NCBI GenBank assembly: GCA_014859445.1
Contig: JACUUC010000020.1
Location: 1-53,988 of the forward strand
From: Bacterioplanes sp.
Lineage (GTDB): Bacteria > Pseudomonadota > Gammaproteobacteria > Pseudomonadales > Oceanobacteraceae
Direction: 5' to 3'
DNA length: 53,988 nt
Shown here in pieces: positions 17,537 to 27,490 of the stretch; position 1 is the first letter of the stretch, and every line of letters begins with the position of its first letter. The translations under genes and the position numbers were made by a program. Below the pieces are notes generated by a model. That model searched no databases. It was not told the DNA's origin and saw only the letters and a program-made list of their open reading frames with translations.

Positions 17537-17577
17537 CAAAAAAAGCCCCGCCGTTGATTGAACGGCGGGGCTTTTTT
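17537..17577. terminator. Bidirectional intrinsic terminator between hslU and the chemoreceptor gene
   Basis: An A-run (17537-17544), an 11-bp stem GCCCCGCCGTT/AACGGCGGGGC with a 5-base loop, and a T-run (17572-17577) make a terminator that works on both strands. It sits between convergent hslU and the minus-strand chemoreceptor gene. Confidence 0.95.
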
Positions 17578-17596
17578 GTGGCTGTGATGGTTACGC

Positions 17597-19231
17597 TTAA
17601 ACGCGGAAACGCTGTACCAACTGTTGCAGCTCGCTGCTGCATTGCAACAGCGCCTTATTGATTTGGTCGGCTTCGTGCATGGTGTCGGTAATGGTGTTGG
17701 AGGAATCAGCAATGTGCGTGATATTGCCGGTGACTTCATTGGCAACGGCACTTTGTTGTTCCACCGCGCTGGCGATGTTCATGTTCATGTCGGTGATGGT
17801 GGCAACGGCGTGGCTAATGTTGCGGATCGCATCGGCGGCCTTTTCCGCCATGTCGGAGGTAGCACGCGAGTTGTTGACGCTTTCTTCCATCGCCGTCACC
17901 GCATTGCCTGCTTGTTGTTGCAGGCGAGTAATCATATTGTCGATTTCAGCAGTGGATTGCTGCGTACGTGATGCTAGGGTGCGTACTTCGTCGGCCACCA
18001 CGGCAAACCCTCGTCCTTGCTCTCCGGCTCTCGCGGCCTCAATGGCGGCGTTCAGAGCCAATAAATTGGTTTGCTCGGCAATGCCCCGAATAACATCGAG
18101 AACGGAGCCAATCGCATCGGATTCGCTGTGCAAATTTTGAATCACGGTTTGCGATGATTGAATCACCGTCACTAAGTCGGCGATGCGTTGTTGGGTTTCT
18201 TCCATGATCTTTAGGCCATGGCGACTGTTTTTGTCGGCGTCATTGGCGGATTCGGAGGCACTTTGTGCGTGTGAGGCGACTTCCTGAATGGTCTGGCTCA
18301 TTTCGCTGGCACCGGTGGCCGCCATCTCACTTTGCTGGCGTTGATCGTCGGTTAATTGGCGCGTTGCTGTGCTGGTATTTTGAATTTGCTCAGAGTGTTC
18401 AGTTACTCGCAGAGTGGTTTGTTGAACATCGTTGATGATGCCTTGTAGCTGTTCAATAAAACGATTGAAATGATGAGCAATGTACGACAGCTCATCACGA
18501 CCATTGGTCGGTAGGCGTTGGGTCAAATTCGCGTCACCACCGGCAATGTTTTTCATGGCATCGCCGAGTTGTTGTAGTGGCTGACGAATGGTGTGCAGTG
18601 TCACCACAACGGCACCAGCCACGATGGCAATCAGTATCAATGTGCCGATGATTTGACGAGTCAGTATCGTTTTGAAGGCTTCTTCAACATCGTCGGTATA
18701 GACGCCACTGCCTAACACCCAGTCCCAAGGTTGATGCAAGCGTACGAAGCTGATTTTATCCACCGGCTGGTCAAACCCGGGTTTTGGCCATTGATAGTGA
18801 ACATAGCCACCGGAGCGGTGTTCTTGAGCGGTGCCAACGATGGCGCGAAACAAATAAACGCCATTGGGATCTTGAAAGTCGCGCATATTACGACCGTCTA
18901 GCGATGGATTGGCAGCGTGCATGATCAGGTCAGCCTTGCTGTTATTGATCCAAAAATACTCATCGTCATCGTAACGAATTGCGCGAATGGCATTCAATGC
19001 ACGTTCTTGCGCTTCGGCACGTGGCATGCCTTGTTGCTCGCGTTGATGATAGTACTGGATCAGGCTGTATACGCCATCCACCACATAGCGAACGGATTCT
19101 TGTTTTGCAGCGTACAATTGCTGATGCTGATGCACCGTGTTTTGGATTTGGAGGAATAAAATAGCACCCAGGGCCAATCCCAGAATTGCCCAAAGGCGAA
19201 CATTGATCGTGAAGTTGCGTAAGTAACTCAT
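17597..19231 (-). CDS. Methyl-accepting chemotaxis protein with single Cache (sCache_2) sensor
   Basis: The 544-residue receptor has an N-terminal membrane helix ([15 protein letters not shown]) and a periplasmic sensor at about residues 35-185. The sensor shows the sCache_2 pattern D-D-D-E-Y-F-W-I, then P-G-F-D-Q-P and [15 protein letters not shown] second membrane helix (about 190-212), a HAMP domain and a cytoplasmic signalling hairpin with [20 protein letters not shown] follow. There is no C-terminal CheR-binding pentapeptide, as it ends LQRFRV. sCache_2 receptors commonly bind small organic acids; the ligand here cannot be read. No flagellar or che genes are nearby. The gene lies inside the hslVU-DUF971 block, which is contiguous in Pseudomonas. 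Confidence 0.93.
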   Translation of the reverse strand: MSYLRNFTINVRLWAILGLALGAILFLQIQNTVHQHQQLYAAKQESVRYVVDGVYSLIQYYHQREQQGMPRAEAQERALNAIRAIRYDDDEYFWINNSKADLIMHAANPSLDGRNMRDFQDPNGVYLFRAIVGTAQEHRSGGYVHYQWPKPGFDQPVDKISFVRLHQPWDWVLGSGVYTDDVEEAFKTILTRQIIGTLILIAIVAGAVVVTLHTIRQPLQQLGDAMKNIAGGDANLTQRLPTNGRDELSYIAHHFNRFIEQLQGIINDVQQTTLRVTEHSEQIQNTSTATRQLTDDQRQQSEMAATGASEMSQTIQEVASHAQSASESANDADKNSRHGLKIMEETQQRIADLVTVIQSSQTVIQNLHSESDAIGSVLDVIRGIAEQTNLLALNAAIEAARAGEQGRGFAVVADEVRTLASRTQQSTAEIDNMITRLQQQAGNAVTAMEESVNNSRATSDMAEKAADAIRNISHAVATITDMNMNIASAVEQQSAVANEVTGNITHIADSSNTITDTMHEADQINKALLQCSSELQQLVQRFRV

Positions 19232-19304
19232 GAGCCGCTCTCATCCTTAAAATGTGCCGTTTTTTTTGTGTCAGCGCCAACAGTTAGGCAAGGTGTTACG
19301 ATTC

Positions 19305-19319
19305 AGTATAGTGTATACT
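19305..19319. promoter_or_regulatory. Palindrome between the chemoreceptor and DUF971 genes, possible divergent -10 region
   Basis: AGTATA and TATACT flank a GTG spacer. TATACT resembles a -10 on either strand, in the 129-base gap between divergent genes. No convincing -35 matches either, so a regulator-binding palindrome is equally possible. Confidence 0.3.
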
Positions 19320-19360
19320 TTCAAAAGTGCCCGAGATGGGTGTAACGGTATTGTAAGTCA

Positions 19361-19732
19361 GTGATTCCAACCGCTATTAACGTGAACAAACAGCAACGCA
19401 GTGTTGAACTGCATTACAAAGACGGCGTTTTTACCCTGTCATTTGAGTTTTTGCGTGTGTTTTCGCCCTCCGCCGAAGTGCGAGGTCACGGTACTGGCAA
19501 TGGTGTTTTGCAATACGGGAAAAAAGACGTAGGTCTATTACGAATGGAACCTGCGGGTAACTATGCCCTGAAACTGGTGTTTGATGACGGCCACGATTCG
19601 GGCTTATACGATTGGTCGTATTTGCGTCACTTATGTGTGAATCAACAGACGCTATGGCAAGAGTATTTACAACAACTGCAAGCGGCAGGACAGTCGCGCA
19701 GTACTCACGTGATCAACTTTAAAGCGCTGTGA
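19361..19732 (+). CDS. DUF971 protein (gamma-butyrobetaine hydroxylase-like N-terminal domain)
   Basis: This 123-residue protein is a stand-alone DUF971 domain, the fold found at the N-terminus of gamma-butyrobetaine hydroxylase and in proteins linked to iron-sulfur cluster handling. Visible features are LSFEFLRVFSPSAEVRGHG and the conserved YALKLVFDDGHDSGLYDWSY. The GTG start at 19361 is taken because it opens directly into the conserved region; no clear ribosome binding site precedes it. In Pseudomonas this gene directly follows hslVU; here a chemoreceptor gene intervenes. It is 103 bases upstream of rnr. Molecular function is unproven. Confidence 0.88.
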   Translation: MIPTAINVNKQQRSVELHYKDGVFTLSFEFLRVFSPSAEVRGHGTGNGVLQYGKKDVGLLRMEPAGNYALKLVFDDGHDSGLYDWSYLRHLCVNQQTLWQEYLQQLQAAGQSRSTHVINFKAL

Positions 19733-19835
19733 TTGCCGCTCCCACCGATTTTTATGCCACGTTCGTGTTGCGATCCATCAGGGACGAGCCTCAATCACAC
19801 CCAAAGAACATATCGATAATAATAGGAGCCGTACA

Positions 19836-22268
19836 ATGACGGATTCCAAGCCGACAGCCTGGGTCGATCCCAACGCTGCGCTCGAAGCAGAAAAATACGA
19901 AAACCCAGTAGCTAGCCGTGAAGCACTACTGAATTTATTAGAAACAACCGGCCATCCCTTGTCTCATGAGGATGTGTGCGCGGCGTTGCAAGAAACCGAT
20001 GAAGATCGTATCGAGGCGTTACGTCGCCGTCTGATTGCCATGGCGCGCGATGGTCAATTAATCAGTAATCGTCGTAATCAGTACTTGCCGCTGAAAAAAG
20101 CCGATCTCGTCACGGGCACTGTGATGGGTCATCGTGATGGCTTTGGTTTTGTCTTGCGTGATGACAGTGACGACGTCTTTTTGTCCAATCGACAAATGAG
20201 CAAAGTGTTTCATGGCGATAAAGTCAGCGTGCAAATCATGGGGCTTGATCGTCGTGGTCGTCCAGAAGGCAAGATTGTGGATGTGCTGGAACGCAACACA
20301 CAACAAATCGTGGGTCGTTATTTCGACCAATCCGGTGTCGGTGTGGTGCAATCGGACAATAAGCGCATTATTCATGAAATCATCATTCCACCCGATGCCC
20401 GTGGTGGCGCCGAACATGGCCAGTTTGTGGTGGTTAACATCACTCAACAGCCGCGCTCCGGTGGTTTACCGATCGGTGAAGTGGTGGATGTTCTTGGTGA
20501 GCACTTGGCGCCTGGTATGGAAATCGATGTCGCCATTCGCAGTCATAACATTCCCAACGAATGGCCTGCCTCGCTGTTGAGTGAAGTCGAGCATCTACCG
20601 GATCAAGTGGCATCACATGACAAACAGCAGCGCATCGATTTGCGTCACTTGCCGTTTGTCACCATTGATGGCGAAGACGCCAAAGATTTTGACGATGCCG
20701 TGTACTGCGAACCCAACCCCGCAAATGGTGGCTGGCGTTTGTATGTGGCCATCGCGGATGTGTCGCATTACGTCGGTGTAAAATCTGCACTCGATCAAGA
20801 AGCCTACAGTCGCGGTAACTCGGTGTATTTCCCTGAGTGCGTGATTCCGATGTTGCCGGAAAAACTGTCCAATGGCTTGTGCTCACTGAACCCAGAAGTG
20901 GATCGCTTAGTGCTGGTCTGTGAGATGAGCATTGCCGCGAATGGCCAAATTTCCGGCTATCGCTTTATGGAAGGCATTATTTACTCCCACGCTCGCCTGA
21001 CCTACAACAAGGTTTGGCAAATGTTGGAGCAGCCAGTCACGGCCGATGGCGAAGCGTGGCGTGAGCACTACCAGACGGTGGTGCCTCATATCGAGCAATT
21101 GCATCAGTTGTATAAAACGTTGCGTGGTCGTCGTGAAGAGCGTGGTGCGATGGATTTCGATTCGATCGAAACGCGTATCGTGTTCGACGCGCAACGCAAA
21201 ATCCAAGAAATTGTACCCGTGCAACGCAACGAAGCGCACATGCTGATCGAAGAATGCATGTTGGCCGCCAACGTGTGTGCAGCGGATTTTTTCCAGCGCT
21301 ACAAGTTACCGGCCTTATACCGTGTACATAACGGCCCAAGTGCCGAGAAACTGGAAAATTTACACAGTTTCTTAGCGGAAGTCGGATTGAATTTGCCGAA
21401 TGGTAAAGACCCTGCACCGAAAGATTATCAAACCTTGTTGCAGCACATTACCAATCGCCCCGATGCACACTTGATTCAAACAGTGATGCTGCGTTCATTA
21501 AGTCAGGCTAAGTATCAACCAGACAATCAAGGGCATTTTGGTTTGGCGTATCAGGCGTACACGCATTTTACGTCTCCCATTCGTCGTTACCCAGATTTGC
21601 TGGTGCATCGCGGTATTCGCCGTGTCATTCGTAGCAACATGGATTGTGCTCATGTGTTGCGTGCCGACGGAGCCCCCGAATTACGTGTGGCGCAAATCTA
21701 TCCGTATGACGAAGCGGCCTTGGTCGTCATTGGTGAACATTGTTCCATGACGGAGCGTCGTGCGGACGATGCGACACGTGACGTCGTCGATTTCTTGAAG
21801 TGCGAATACGTGCAAGAAAAAATCGGCGAAGACTTCGAGGGTGTGATCACCGCCGTAACAGGCTTTGGTTTGTTTGTTGAATTAGCCAATGTGTACGTGG
21901 AAGGCTTAATTCATATCAGTAGCCTAGCCAATGATTACTACCAATTTGATCCCGTCAAACATCGTTTAGTTGGTGAGCGTACGCGCCGTACCTTCCGCTT
22001 AGGCGATAAAGTGTGGGTGCGCGTCGTGGCCGTCAATTTGGATGATCGCAAAGTCGATTTTGAGTTGGCGACAGCGCCGAATCGACAAGGTAAAGACGCG
22101 CTTCCAACCCCTGCGCGCTTACCCCGTCGTCGCTCGCAAAATGACAAAACGGCCGAAGTGATTCAGCCCGGTCGTCGCGCCAAAGAAGATGACGGTGCCG
22201 CGCGTAAAAAAGGGCCTAGCCGCAGTAAACGCGGTGGTCAGCGCAGAAAACCGACGAAGAAGCGTTAA
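19836..22268 (+). CDS. rnr: Ribonuclease R
   Basis: RNase R is a processive 3'-5' exoribonuclease that degrades structured RNA and takes part in rRNA quality control and trans-translation. The 810-residue product (E. coli 813) has an N-terminal helix-turn-helix region, cold-shock domains ([19 protein letters not shown]), the RNB catalytic core with the metal aspartates in [13 protein letters not shown], an S1 domain near residues 665-745 ([19 protein letters not shown]) and a lysine/arginine-rich tail. AGGAG lies 8 bases upstream of the ATG. rlmB follows after 8 bases, as in E. coli. Confidence 0.97.
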   Translation: MTDSKPTAWVDPNAALEAEKYENPVASREALLNLLETTGHPLSHEDVCAALQETDEDRIEALRRRLIAMARDGQLISNRRNQYLPLKKADLVTGTVMGHRDGFGFVLRDDSDDVFLSNRQMSKVFHGDKVSVQIMGLDRRGRPEGKIVDVLERNTQQIVGRYFDQSGVGVVQSDNKRIIHEIIIPPDARGGAEHGQFVVVNITQQPRSGGLPIGEVVDVLGEHLAPGMEIDVAIRSHNIPNEWPASLLSEVEHLPDQVASHDKQQRIDLRHLPFVTIDGEDAKDFDDAVYCEPNPANGGWRLYVAIADVSHYVGVKSALDQEAYSRGNSVYFPECVIPMLPEKLSNGLCSLNPEVDRLVLVCEMSIAANGQISGYRFMEGIIYSHARLTYNKVWQMLEQPVTADGEAWREHYQTVVPHIEQLHQLYKTLRGRREERGAMDFDSIETRIVFDAQRKIQEIVPVQRNEAHMLIEECMLAANVCAADFFQRYKLPALYRVHNGPSAEKLENLHSFLAEVGLNLPNGKDPAPKDYQTLLQHITNRPDAHLIQTVMLRSLSQAKYQPDNQGHFGLAYQAYTHFTSPIRRYPDLLVHRGIRRVIRSNMDCAHVLRADGAPELRVAQIYPYDEAALVVIGEHCSMTERRADDATRDVVDFLKCEYVQEKIGEDFEGVITAVTGFGLFVELANVYVEGLIHISSLANDYYQFDPVKHRLVGERTRRTFRLGDKVWVRVVAVNLDDRKVDFELATAPNRQGKDALPTPARLPRRRSQNDKTAEVIQPGRRAKEDDGAARKKGPSRSKRGGQRRKPTKKR

Positions 22269-22276
22269 GGTCTTAT

Positions 22277-23017
22277 ATGAAGCTTGAAGCCGTATACGGT
22301 TTGCATGCAGTGACCACACTGCTGCAACGCAGCCCAGAACACATTGTGGAGTTGTGGGTACAAAAAGGGCGTGTGGATCAGCGCATGCAAGCAGTGCTAG
22401 AGCTGGCTCTGGCACAAGGCTTGGATGTTCGTGAGGCCGATAAAGGCCTGATGAATCAAAAAGTCGACGGTAATCATCAGGGGATTGTGGCGTTTCGTAA
22501 GCCGCTTCCGGGTCTGTCAGAAAAGCACTTACCGGATTTGCTGGATGGCATTGCTGGCCCAGCGTTTTTGTTGATTCTTGATGGCGTCACCGATCCGCAT
22601 AATCTGGGTGCGTGTTTACGCACCGCCGATGCGGCCGGTGTTCACATTGTGATTGCCCCTAAAAACAAATCAGCGCCGTTGAATGCAACCGTGGCCAAAG
22701 TCGCGTGCGGTGCCGCCGAAGCGGTGCCGTATATTCAAGTCACCAACCTAGCGCGCACCATGAAAGAGCTGCAAGAACGCGGCATTTGGATAGTGGGTAC
22801 CGCAGGTGAAGCCGATCAAACGGTTTACCAACAAAGCCTGACGGGGCCGCTGGCCTTGGTGATGGGCGCGGAAGGCAACGGTTTGCGCCGTTTGACGCGT
22901 GAGCATTGCGATTACTTGATTAATATTCCCATGGCGGGCGAAGTCAGCTCGGTCAACGTATCGGTGGCGACGGGCATTTGCTTGTTTGAAGCGGTACGCC
23001 AACGACAAAACACCTAA
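22277..23017 (+). CDS. rlmB: 23S rRNA (guanosine-2'-O)-methyltransferase RlmB
   Basis: RlmB methylates the 2'-O of G2251 in the peptidyl-transferase loop of 23S rRNA. The 246-residue protein (E. coli 243) starts [16 protein letters not shown]. It then shows the SPOUT motifs: [20 protein letters not shown] (motif 1), [18 protein letters not shown] (motif 2) and [18 protein letters not shown] (motif 3). AAGG lies 7 bases before the ATG and overlaps the rnr stop region. It ends the rnr-rlmB operon; a REP-type inverted pair follows 22 bases later. Confidence 0.96.
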   Translation: MKLEAVYGLHAVTTLLQRSPEHIVELWVQKGRVDQRMQAVLELALAQGLDVREADKGLMNQKVDGNHQGIVAFRKPLPGLSEKHLPDLLDGIAGPAFLLILDGVTDPHNLGACLRTADAAGVHIVIAPKNKSAPLNATVAKVACGAAEAVPYIQVTNLARTMKELQERGIWIVGTAGEADQTVYQQSLTGPLALVMGAEGNGLRRLTREHCDYLINIPMAGEVSSVNVSVATGICLFEAVRQRQNT

Positions 23018-23039
23018 CCTTGTGGCCGCAACGGCTGTT

Positions 23040-23132
23040 TGTAGGAGGGGGCCATGCCCCGATACCCTGCCTTAGGCAGGGTAAAGCCAGTCACAGCAAA
23101 CACCCTTGTCGCGGGCATGGCCCACTCCTACA
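23040..23132. repeat. REP-like inverted pair (BIME-type element)
   Basis: A 23-base unit TGTAGGAG-GGGGCCATGCCCC-GA (23040-23062) and its inverted copy (23109-23132) flank a perfect palindrome at 23063-23083 with arms TACCCTGCCT/AGGCAGGGTA. The 24-base inverted copy, read in reverse, is TGTAGGAG-TGGGCCATGCCCG-CGA. This layout matches repetitive extragenic palindromic elements of Pseudomonas and marine gammaproteobacteria, which are mobilised by RAYT (TnpA-REP) proteins and often protect 3' ends of mRNA. Only one pair was found in the window and no RAYT gene is present. Confidence 0.85.
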
Positions 23133-23156
23133 CGAACAGATCTGCCTACTTCAGTT

Positions 23157-23193
23157 ATAGCAATTAACTATCACTCTGTTTGAAAAAACCAAT
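23157..23193 (+). promoter_or_regulatory. Candidate OxyR site upstream of ahpC
   Basis: ATAG-N7-CTAT at 23157-23171 is a perfect OxyR half element. Seven bases later comes TTTG-N7-CAAT (23179-23193), a degenerate second element in the same spacing. TTGAAA at 23180-23185, overlapping the second element, could be the -35, as expected for an OxyR-activated promoter. The ahpC ATG is 67 bases further on. ahpC is a standard OxyR target; no oxyR gene lies in the window. Confidence 0.6.
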
Positions 23194-23259
23194 TTAACTA
23201 ATCATTCAATATTTCTTACTATGACCTTGTTCCCAATACACAACGAATGGAGCAAGACC

Positions 23260-23817
23260 ATGATCAATACAGAAATCAAACCGTTCAGCGCAACCGCTTT
23301 TAAACAAGGTGAGTTTGTTAACATCACGGAAGCGGATGTGAAAGGTAAGTGGGCGGTGTTCTTCTTTTATCCAGCCGATTTTACGTTTGTCTGCCCAACG
23401 GAATTAGGTGACTTGGCTGACAAGTACGAAGAACTGCAAAAGCTGGGAGTTGAAGTGTTCTCAGTCTCGACCGACACGCATTTCTGCCACAAAGCTTGGC
23501 ACGACAGTTCAGAGACCATTGGCAAGATCAATTACTACATGGTCGGTGACCAAACAGGTGCGATCACCAACAACTTTGGTGTGATGCGCGAAGGTCAAGG
23601 TTTGGCGGATCGTGCCACGTTCTTGGTTGATCCTGAAGGCGTTATTCAAGCCATGGAAATCACCGCAGAAGGTATTGGCCGTGATGCGGATGATTTGATG
23701 CGCAAAGTGAAAGCGGCTCAGTATGTTGCTTCTCACCCAGGTGAAGTGTGTCCAGCGAAGTGGAAAGAGGGTGAGGCGACGTTGGCACCGTCTCTCGATC
23801 TGGTCGGCAAAATCTAA
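23260..23817 (+). CDS. ahpC: Alkyl hydroperoxide reductase subunit C (peroxiredoxin)
   Basis: AhpC is the 2-Cys peroxiredoxin that reduces hydrogen peroxide and organic peroxides and is recycled by AhpF. The 185-residue product (E. coli 187) has the peroxidatic Cys45 in [10 protein letters not shown] and the resolving Cys164 in GEVCPAKW, the second site depending on the partner subunit. ATG 23260 is preceded by GGAGCAAG; the longer frame from 23221 adds 13 unconserved residues. ahpF follows after 199 bases that include a hairpin. A candidate OxyR site lies upstream. Confidence 0.97.
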   Translation: MINTEIKPFSATAFKQGEFVNITEADVKGKWAVFFFYPADFTFVCPTELGDLADKYEELQKLGVEVFSVSTDTHFCHKAWHDSSETIGKINYYMVGDQTGAITNNFGVMREGQGLADRATFLVDPEGVIQAMEITAEGIGRDADDLMRKVKAAQYVASHPGEVCPAKWKEGEATLAPSLDLVGKI

Positions 23818-23966
23818 TTTGGCTGCCCCTGCGGACGGATTGCTTTGTTGCGGTTTTCGTTCGGCCCGGCGCCTACCAGGTGGTATGGCTTGGGCTCTCA
23901 CTTAAACCGCGCCGCGCACTCCATTCCACAGGCTTTGCCAAATCGCTAGATCCAATCGCAATACCC

Positions 23967-23990
23967 GGCTCCGTGTTTCGGAGCCGTTTT
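23967..23990 (+). terminator. Attenuator-like hairpin between ahpC and ahpF
   Basis: GGCTCCG and CGGAGCC flank a TGTTT loop and are followed by GTTTT only. The short T-run suggests a leaky terminator that would allow ahpC to be expressed above ahpF. Confidence 0.6.
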
Positions 23991-24016
23991 AAACAATTCA
24001 ATCGGACGGTATTTCC

Positions 24017-25570
24017 ATGCTTGATGCAAATATGAAACAACAATTAGGCACCTACCTGAACAATCTGCGTAATCCGATTGAGCTGATGGTGTCTGTTAAT
24101 GATTCACCCAAGTCGAAAGAGTTGGAAGAACTGGCGCAGGAAATTGCGCAGTTGAATGACCAAATTTCTCTGAGTACGACCCGCGATCTTATTGATGGCC
24201 GTGCTCCGGTGATGACCATTGCCAAAGCCGGTAGTGACGCCCGAGTGGCCTTTGCTGGTGTGCCGATGGGTCACGAATTTACCTCGCTGGTGCTGGCGCT
24301 ATTGCAGGCGGGCAGTCATCCATCGAAAGAAGATGCGGCGTTGCAGGAGCAGGCGAAATCTCTGACCCGTGCGCTGAATTTTGAAGTCTATGTGTCGCTG
24401 TCGTGCCACAACTGCCCCGATGTCGTTCAGGCGGTGAATTTAATGGCGGCACTGAATCCGAATGTGAAAGCCACCATGATTGATGGCGGTGTATTTCCGG
24501 ATGAGGTGAAAGCCCGCAACATTATGGCTGTGCCTGCGCTGTACCTGAATGGTGAGCCGTTGGCGAACGGTAAAATGACGCTGGCAGAAATCCTTAATAA
24601 AGTGGATGACGACGCCGATGCCAAAGCCGCTGCGGCTCTGGCGGATAAAAAGCCCTTTGATGTGCTGGTTGTCGGTGGTGGCCCAGCGGGTGCGTCGGCG
24701 GCGATTTATGCTGCACGTAAAGGCATTCGCACCGGTATTGTGGCGGAACGGTTTGGCGGCCAGGTGGCGGATACCGTCGGTATCGAAAACTTTATTTCGG
24801 TGCAGTACACCGAAGGCCCGAAGCTGGTGGCGCAACTGGAAGAACACGTTAAAGAATACGACGTGGACATTATGAAGGCGCAGCAAGCTGTGGCACTGCG
24901 CAAAACCGACGCCGGTTTAACCGAAGTGGAATTGGCCAATGGGGCGGTTTTGGCGAGTAAATCGGTGATTCTCGCCACCGGTGCCCGCTGGCGCGAGATG
25001 AACGTGCCGGGAGAGCAAGAATACAAAGCCAAAGGTGTGTGTTTCTGCCCGCACTGTGACGGCCCGCTGTTCAAAGGCAAAAAAGTCGCGGTGATTGGTG
25101 GTGGCAACTCGGGTATCGAAGCGGCCATTGATCTGGCCGGTATCGTAGAACATGTGACCGTACTGGAATTTTCCGACACGCTGCGCGCCGATGCCGTGTT
25201 GGTGAAAAAAGCCGAGTCGATGAGCAACATCAATATCATCAACATGGCCATGACCACCGAAGTACTCGGTGATGGTGAACGGGTAACGGGTATTCGTTAT
25301 ACCGATCGTCGCACCGATGAAACGCATGTGATCGAACTGGCCGGTATTTTTGTGCAGATCGGTTTGGTGCCAAACAGCGAATTTTTGCGCGACACGTTGG
25401 CATTAACGGATCGTGGTGAAATTGTGATTGATGGGCACGGCGCAACATCCATGCCGGGTGTGTTTGCGGCGGGTGATGTGACGAACACACCGTACAAACA
25501 GATCATTATTTCCATGGGCTCCGGCGCGACGGCCGCGCTCGGTGCCTTTGATCACTTGATTCGCTCGTAA
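24017..25570 (+). CDS. ahpF: Alkyl hydroperoxide reductase subunit F
   Basis: AhpF is the FAD-containing reductase that passes electrons from NADH to AhpC. The 517-residue product (E. coli 521) has an N-terminal double thioredoxin-fold region with CHNC ([10 protein letters not shown], near residue 130). An FAD site [19 protein letters not shown], the redox-active CPHC ([12 protein letters not shown]), an NADH site [19 protein letters not shown] and a C-terminal [16 protein letters not shown] follow. The ATG at 24017 has no strong ribosome binding site. It lies 199 bases after ahpC and ends before a strong terminator. Confidence 0.97.
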   Translation: MLDANMKQQLGTYLNNLRNPIELMVSVNDSPKSKELEELAQEIAQLNDQISLSTTRDLIDGRAPVMTIAKAGSDARVAFAGVPMGHEFTSLVLALLQAGSHPSKEDAALQEQAKSLTRALNFEVYVSLSCHNCPDVVQAVNLMAALNPNVKATMIDGGVFPDEVKARNIMAVPALYLNGEPLANGKMTLAEILNKVDDDADAKAAAALADKKPFDVLVVGGGPAGASAAIYAARKGIRTGIVAERFGGQVADTVGIENFISVQYTEGPKLVAQLEEHVKEYDVDIMKAQQAVALRKTDAGLTEVELANGAVLASKSVILATGARWREMNVPGEQEYKAKGVCFCPHCDGPLFKGKKVAVIGGGNSGIEAAIDLAGIVEHVTVLEFSDTLRADAVLVKKAESMSNINIINMAMTTEVLGDGERVTGIRYTDRRTDETHVIELAGIFVQIGLVPNSEFLRDTLALTDRGEIVIDGHGATSMPGVFAAGDVTNTPYKQIIISMGSGATAALGAFDHLIRS

Positions 25571-25613
25571 GCAACCGTATTTCCGCAGCACCCAAGTCCC
25601 TGCAGGAAACTTT

Positions 25614-25654
25614 CCGGCCCGGCGGTAATGATTACCAAGGGGCCGGTTTTTTTT
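25614..25654 (+). terminator. Intrinsic terminator of ahpF
   Basis: CCGGCCC (25614-25620) pairs with GGGCCGG (25640-25646) around an inner stem GGTAAT/ATTACC, and eight Ts follow. Confidence 0.92.
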
Positions 25655-25793
25655 GCATCGGATATTGTCTTGTCGTCACCGGTAGCGTTGCGTTTATTTG
25701 GTTGTGTTATGGTATAACGCTTGCGATTTTCATGTCATACCGCTGTTTAATATGACGCCTTCAAACATCATCCCCCCCAAGGAGGACGCTACG

Positions 25794-26735
25794 GTGCCTG
25801 ATATTGTCGTTATGTTTTTTTTACTGGGCTTGTTGGCCGGTCTGGTGCGATCCGATTTATCGGTGCCTAAGGCTGCTTACGATACGTTAAGCCTGTTGTT
25901 GATGTTGACCATCGGTTTAAAAGGGGGCATGGCGCTTCATGGTGCATTGACTTGGACGTTATTACTGGAACTGCTGGCTATTGCCGCTCTTGGTGCCGTC
26001 ATTCCCTTGTTGTTGATACCGGTGTTGCGTTTTGCTACGGGCACCAATTGGGCCAACAGCGCGAGCTTGGCCGCGCATTATGGTTCGGTCAGTGCGGGTA
26101 CCTTCGCCGTGGTACTGGCGTATGTGGAAACGCAGCAGCTGGAAATCGGTGCGCAGGTCACTCTGTATTTGGTGATGCTGGAGTTACCAGCGATTTTGGT
26201 CGCCTTGATGCTGTTTCGTAAACTCAGCCAAGAGCGCGATGATGCTTCCAGTCGCAGTGCCTTTTGGCACGAAACTTTTACTAATCGTGGGGTGATTTTG
26301 CTGGTGGGTGGGGTCATTATTGGTTGGATGTACGGTGCGCAAGAAGGGGCTTCGGTGACGGAGCTGTATACCAACGCATTTAAAGGCATTTTGGCCATTT
26401 TCTTGTTGGAAATGGGGTTGACGGCGGCCAGTACATTACGTCCGATTCCGTGGCAGCAGTGGCGTTTGCTGATGTTTGCGGTGTTGGCACCGATCTTTCT
26501 GTCCTTGCTGGGTATGGCTGCGGGTTTGGCGCTAGGCTTACCCATTGGGTCTGTGGTGGTGCTGGCCACCTTGATTGCCAGTGCGTCTTATATCGCGGCA
26601 CCGGCAGCCATTCGTACTGCTATCCCGCAGGCGGATATTGGTTTGGCGATGCTGTTATCGTTGGGGATTACCTTTCCATTTAACGTCATTGTGGGTATTC
26701 CGCTGTACCATCGTTTGGCGGAAATGTTGATTTGA
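25794..26735 (+). CDS. sbtA: SbtA-type sodium-dependent bicarbonate transporter
   Basis: SbtA, first known from cyanobacteria, imports bicarbonate with sodium across the inner membrane. The 313-residue product has about ten hydrophobic segments in two related halves and contains motifs I associate with the family: LTIGLKGGMAL near residue 40, AAHYGSVSAGTFAV near residue 95, LLEMGLTAA in the second half and SASYIAAPAAIRTAIP near the end. GTG 25794 was chosen because a perfect AAGGAGG lies 8 bases upstream; the frame extends to 25698 but the added residues are not family-like. A beta-carbonic anhydrase follows after 92 bases. No gene for the PII-like partner SbtB is nearby. Confidence 0.85.
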   Translation: MPDIVVMFFLLGLLAGLVRSDLSVPKAAYDTLSLLLMLTIGLKGGMALHGALTWTLLLELLAIAALGAVIPLLLIPVLRFATGTNWANSASLAAHYGSVSAGTFAVVLAYVETQQLEIGAQVTLYLVMLELPAILVALMLFRKLSQERDDASSRSAFWHETFTNRGVILLVGGVIIGWMYGAQEGASVTELYTNAFKGILAIFLLEMGLTAASTLRPIPWQQWRLLMFAVLAPIFLSLLGMAAGLALGLPIGSVVVLATLIASASYIAAPAAIRTAIPQADIGLAMLLSLGITFPFNVIVGIPLYHRLAEMLI

Positions 26736-26827
26736 TCATCGCTTGCACAGCATCTTTGCTGAAAAACCGTTTGGTGAATGGGTGCTTTCACGTATCCTTA
26801 GCCAAATTCGTGATTCGGGGATAAATA

Positions 26828-27484
26828 GTGCAAAACTTGGTGCGAGGGGTATTAACGTTTCAACAAGACGTGTACCCCGAGAAAAAAGACTTATTTGGTA
26901 CTTTAGCGGGCGGGCAAAACCCGCGCATTTTATTCATCACCTGCTCCGATTCCCGCATTGACCCAAATATGGTAACGGGATCGCATCCGGGCGATTTGTT
27001 CATCTGCCGTAATGCCGGCAATATCATTCCTCCTCATAGCAATGAAACCGGTGGTATGACGGCGTCAATTGAATACGCGGTCGCTGTGCTGGGCGTGCGT
27101 CATATCATTGTGTGTGGTCACACTGATTGCGGTGCGGTGAAAGGTGCCTTAAATGTGGATGCGTTAAAAGGCTTGCCGCACGTGAAGGAGTGGCTTGGTC
27201 ATTGCCGATCGGCCATGGAAATTGTCCGTGAGCGTCATGATATCGAGACGGGTTCTTGCTTGGACGAGTGTCATTTGGACGAAGCCATTGAAGAAAACGT
27301 GTTGCAGCAAGTGCAGCATTTGCGCACGCATCCGATTGTGGCCGCTAAGTTGGCGACTCACAAAGTCCAGATTCATGGCTGGGTGTACGACATTGAGTCG
27401 GGTCGCATTCGTTGTTGTGGCCATTTATCGGAGCAATTTACCGATTTTAACGACCATTATGCCGATGTGATTGCTTCGCTGTGA
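26828..27484 (+). CDS. Beta-class carbonic anhydrase
   Basis: Carbonic anhydrase interconverts carbon dioxide and bicarbonate in the cytoplasm. The 218-residue product has the zinc ligands Cys39 (FITCSDSRID), His98 and Cys101 (VCGHTDCGAVKG), with the Asp41-Arg43 dyad next to the first ligand. This places it with plant-like beta enzymes of about 220 residues (Can/CynT type). The start is GTG 26828, opening QNLVRGVLTFQQDV; the upstream ribosome binding site (GGGGA) is modest. It lies downstream of the SbtA-like transporter on the same strand, so the pair could import and equilibrate inorganic carbon. It is convergent with the aminopeptidase gene. Confidence 0.95.
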   Translation: MQNLVRGVLTFQQDVYPEKKDLFGTLAGGQNPRILFITCSDSRIDPNMVTGSHPGDLFICRNAGNIIPPHSNETGGMTASIEYAVAVLGVRHIIVCGHTDCGAVKGALNVDALKGLPHVKEWLGHCRSAMEIVRERHDIETGSCLDECHLDEAIEENVLQQVQHLRTHPIVAAKLATHKVQIHGWVYDIESGRIRCCGHLSEQFTDFNDHYADVIASL

Positions 27485-27490
27485 TGCGGT

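Noticed and set aside
25698..25793. Longer start of the SbtA-like gene.
   Set aside because: The perfect AAGGAGG is placed for GTG 25794, and the upstream residues do not look like a transporter N-terminus.
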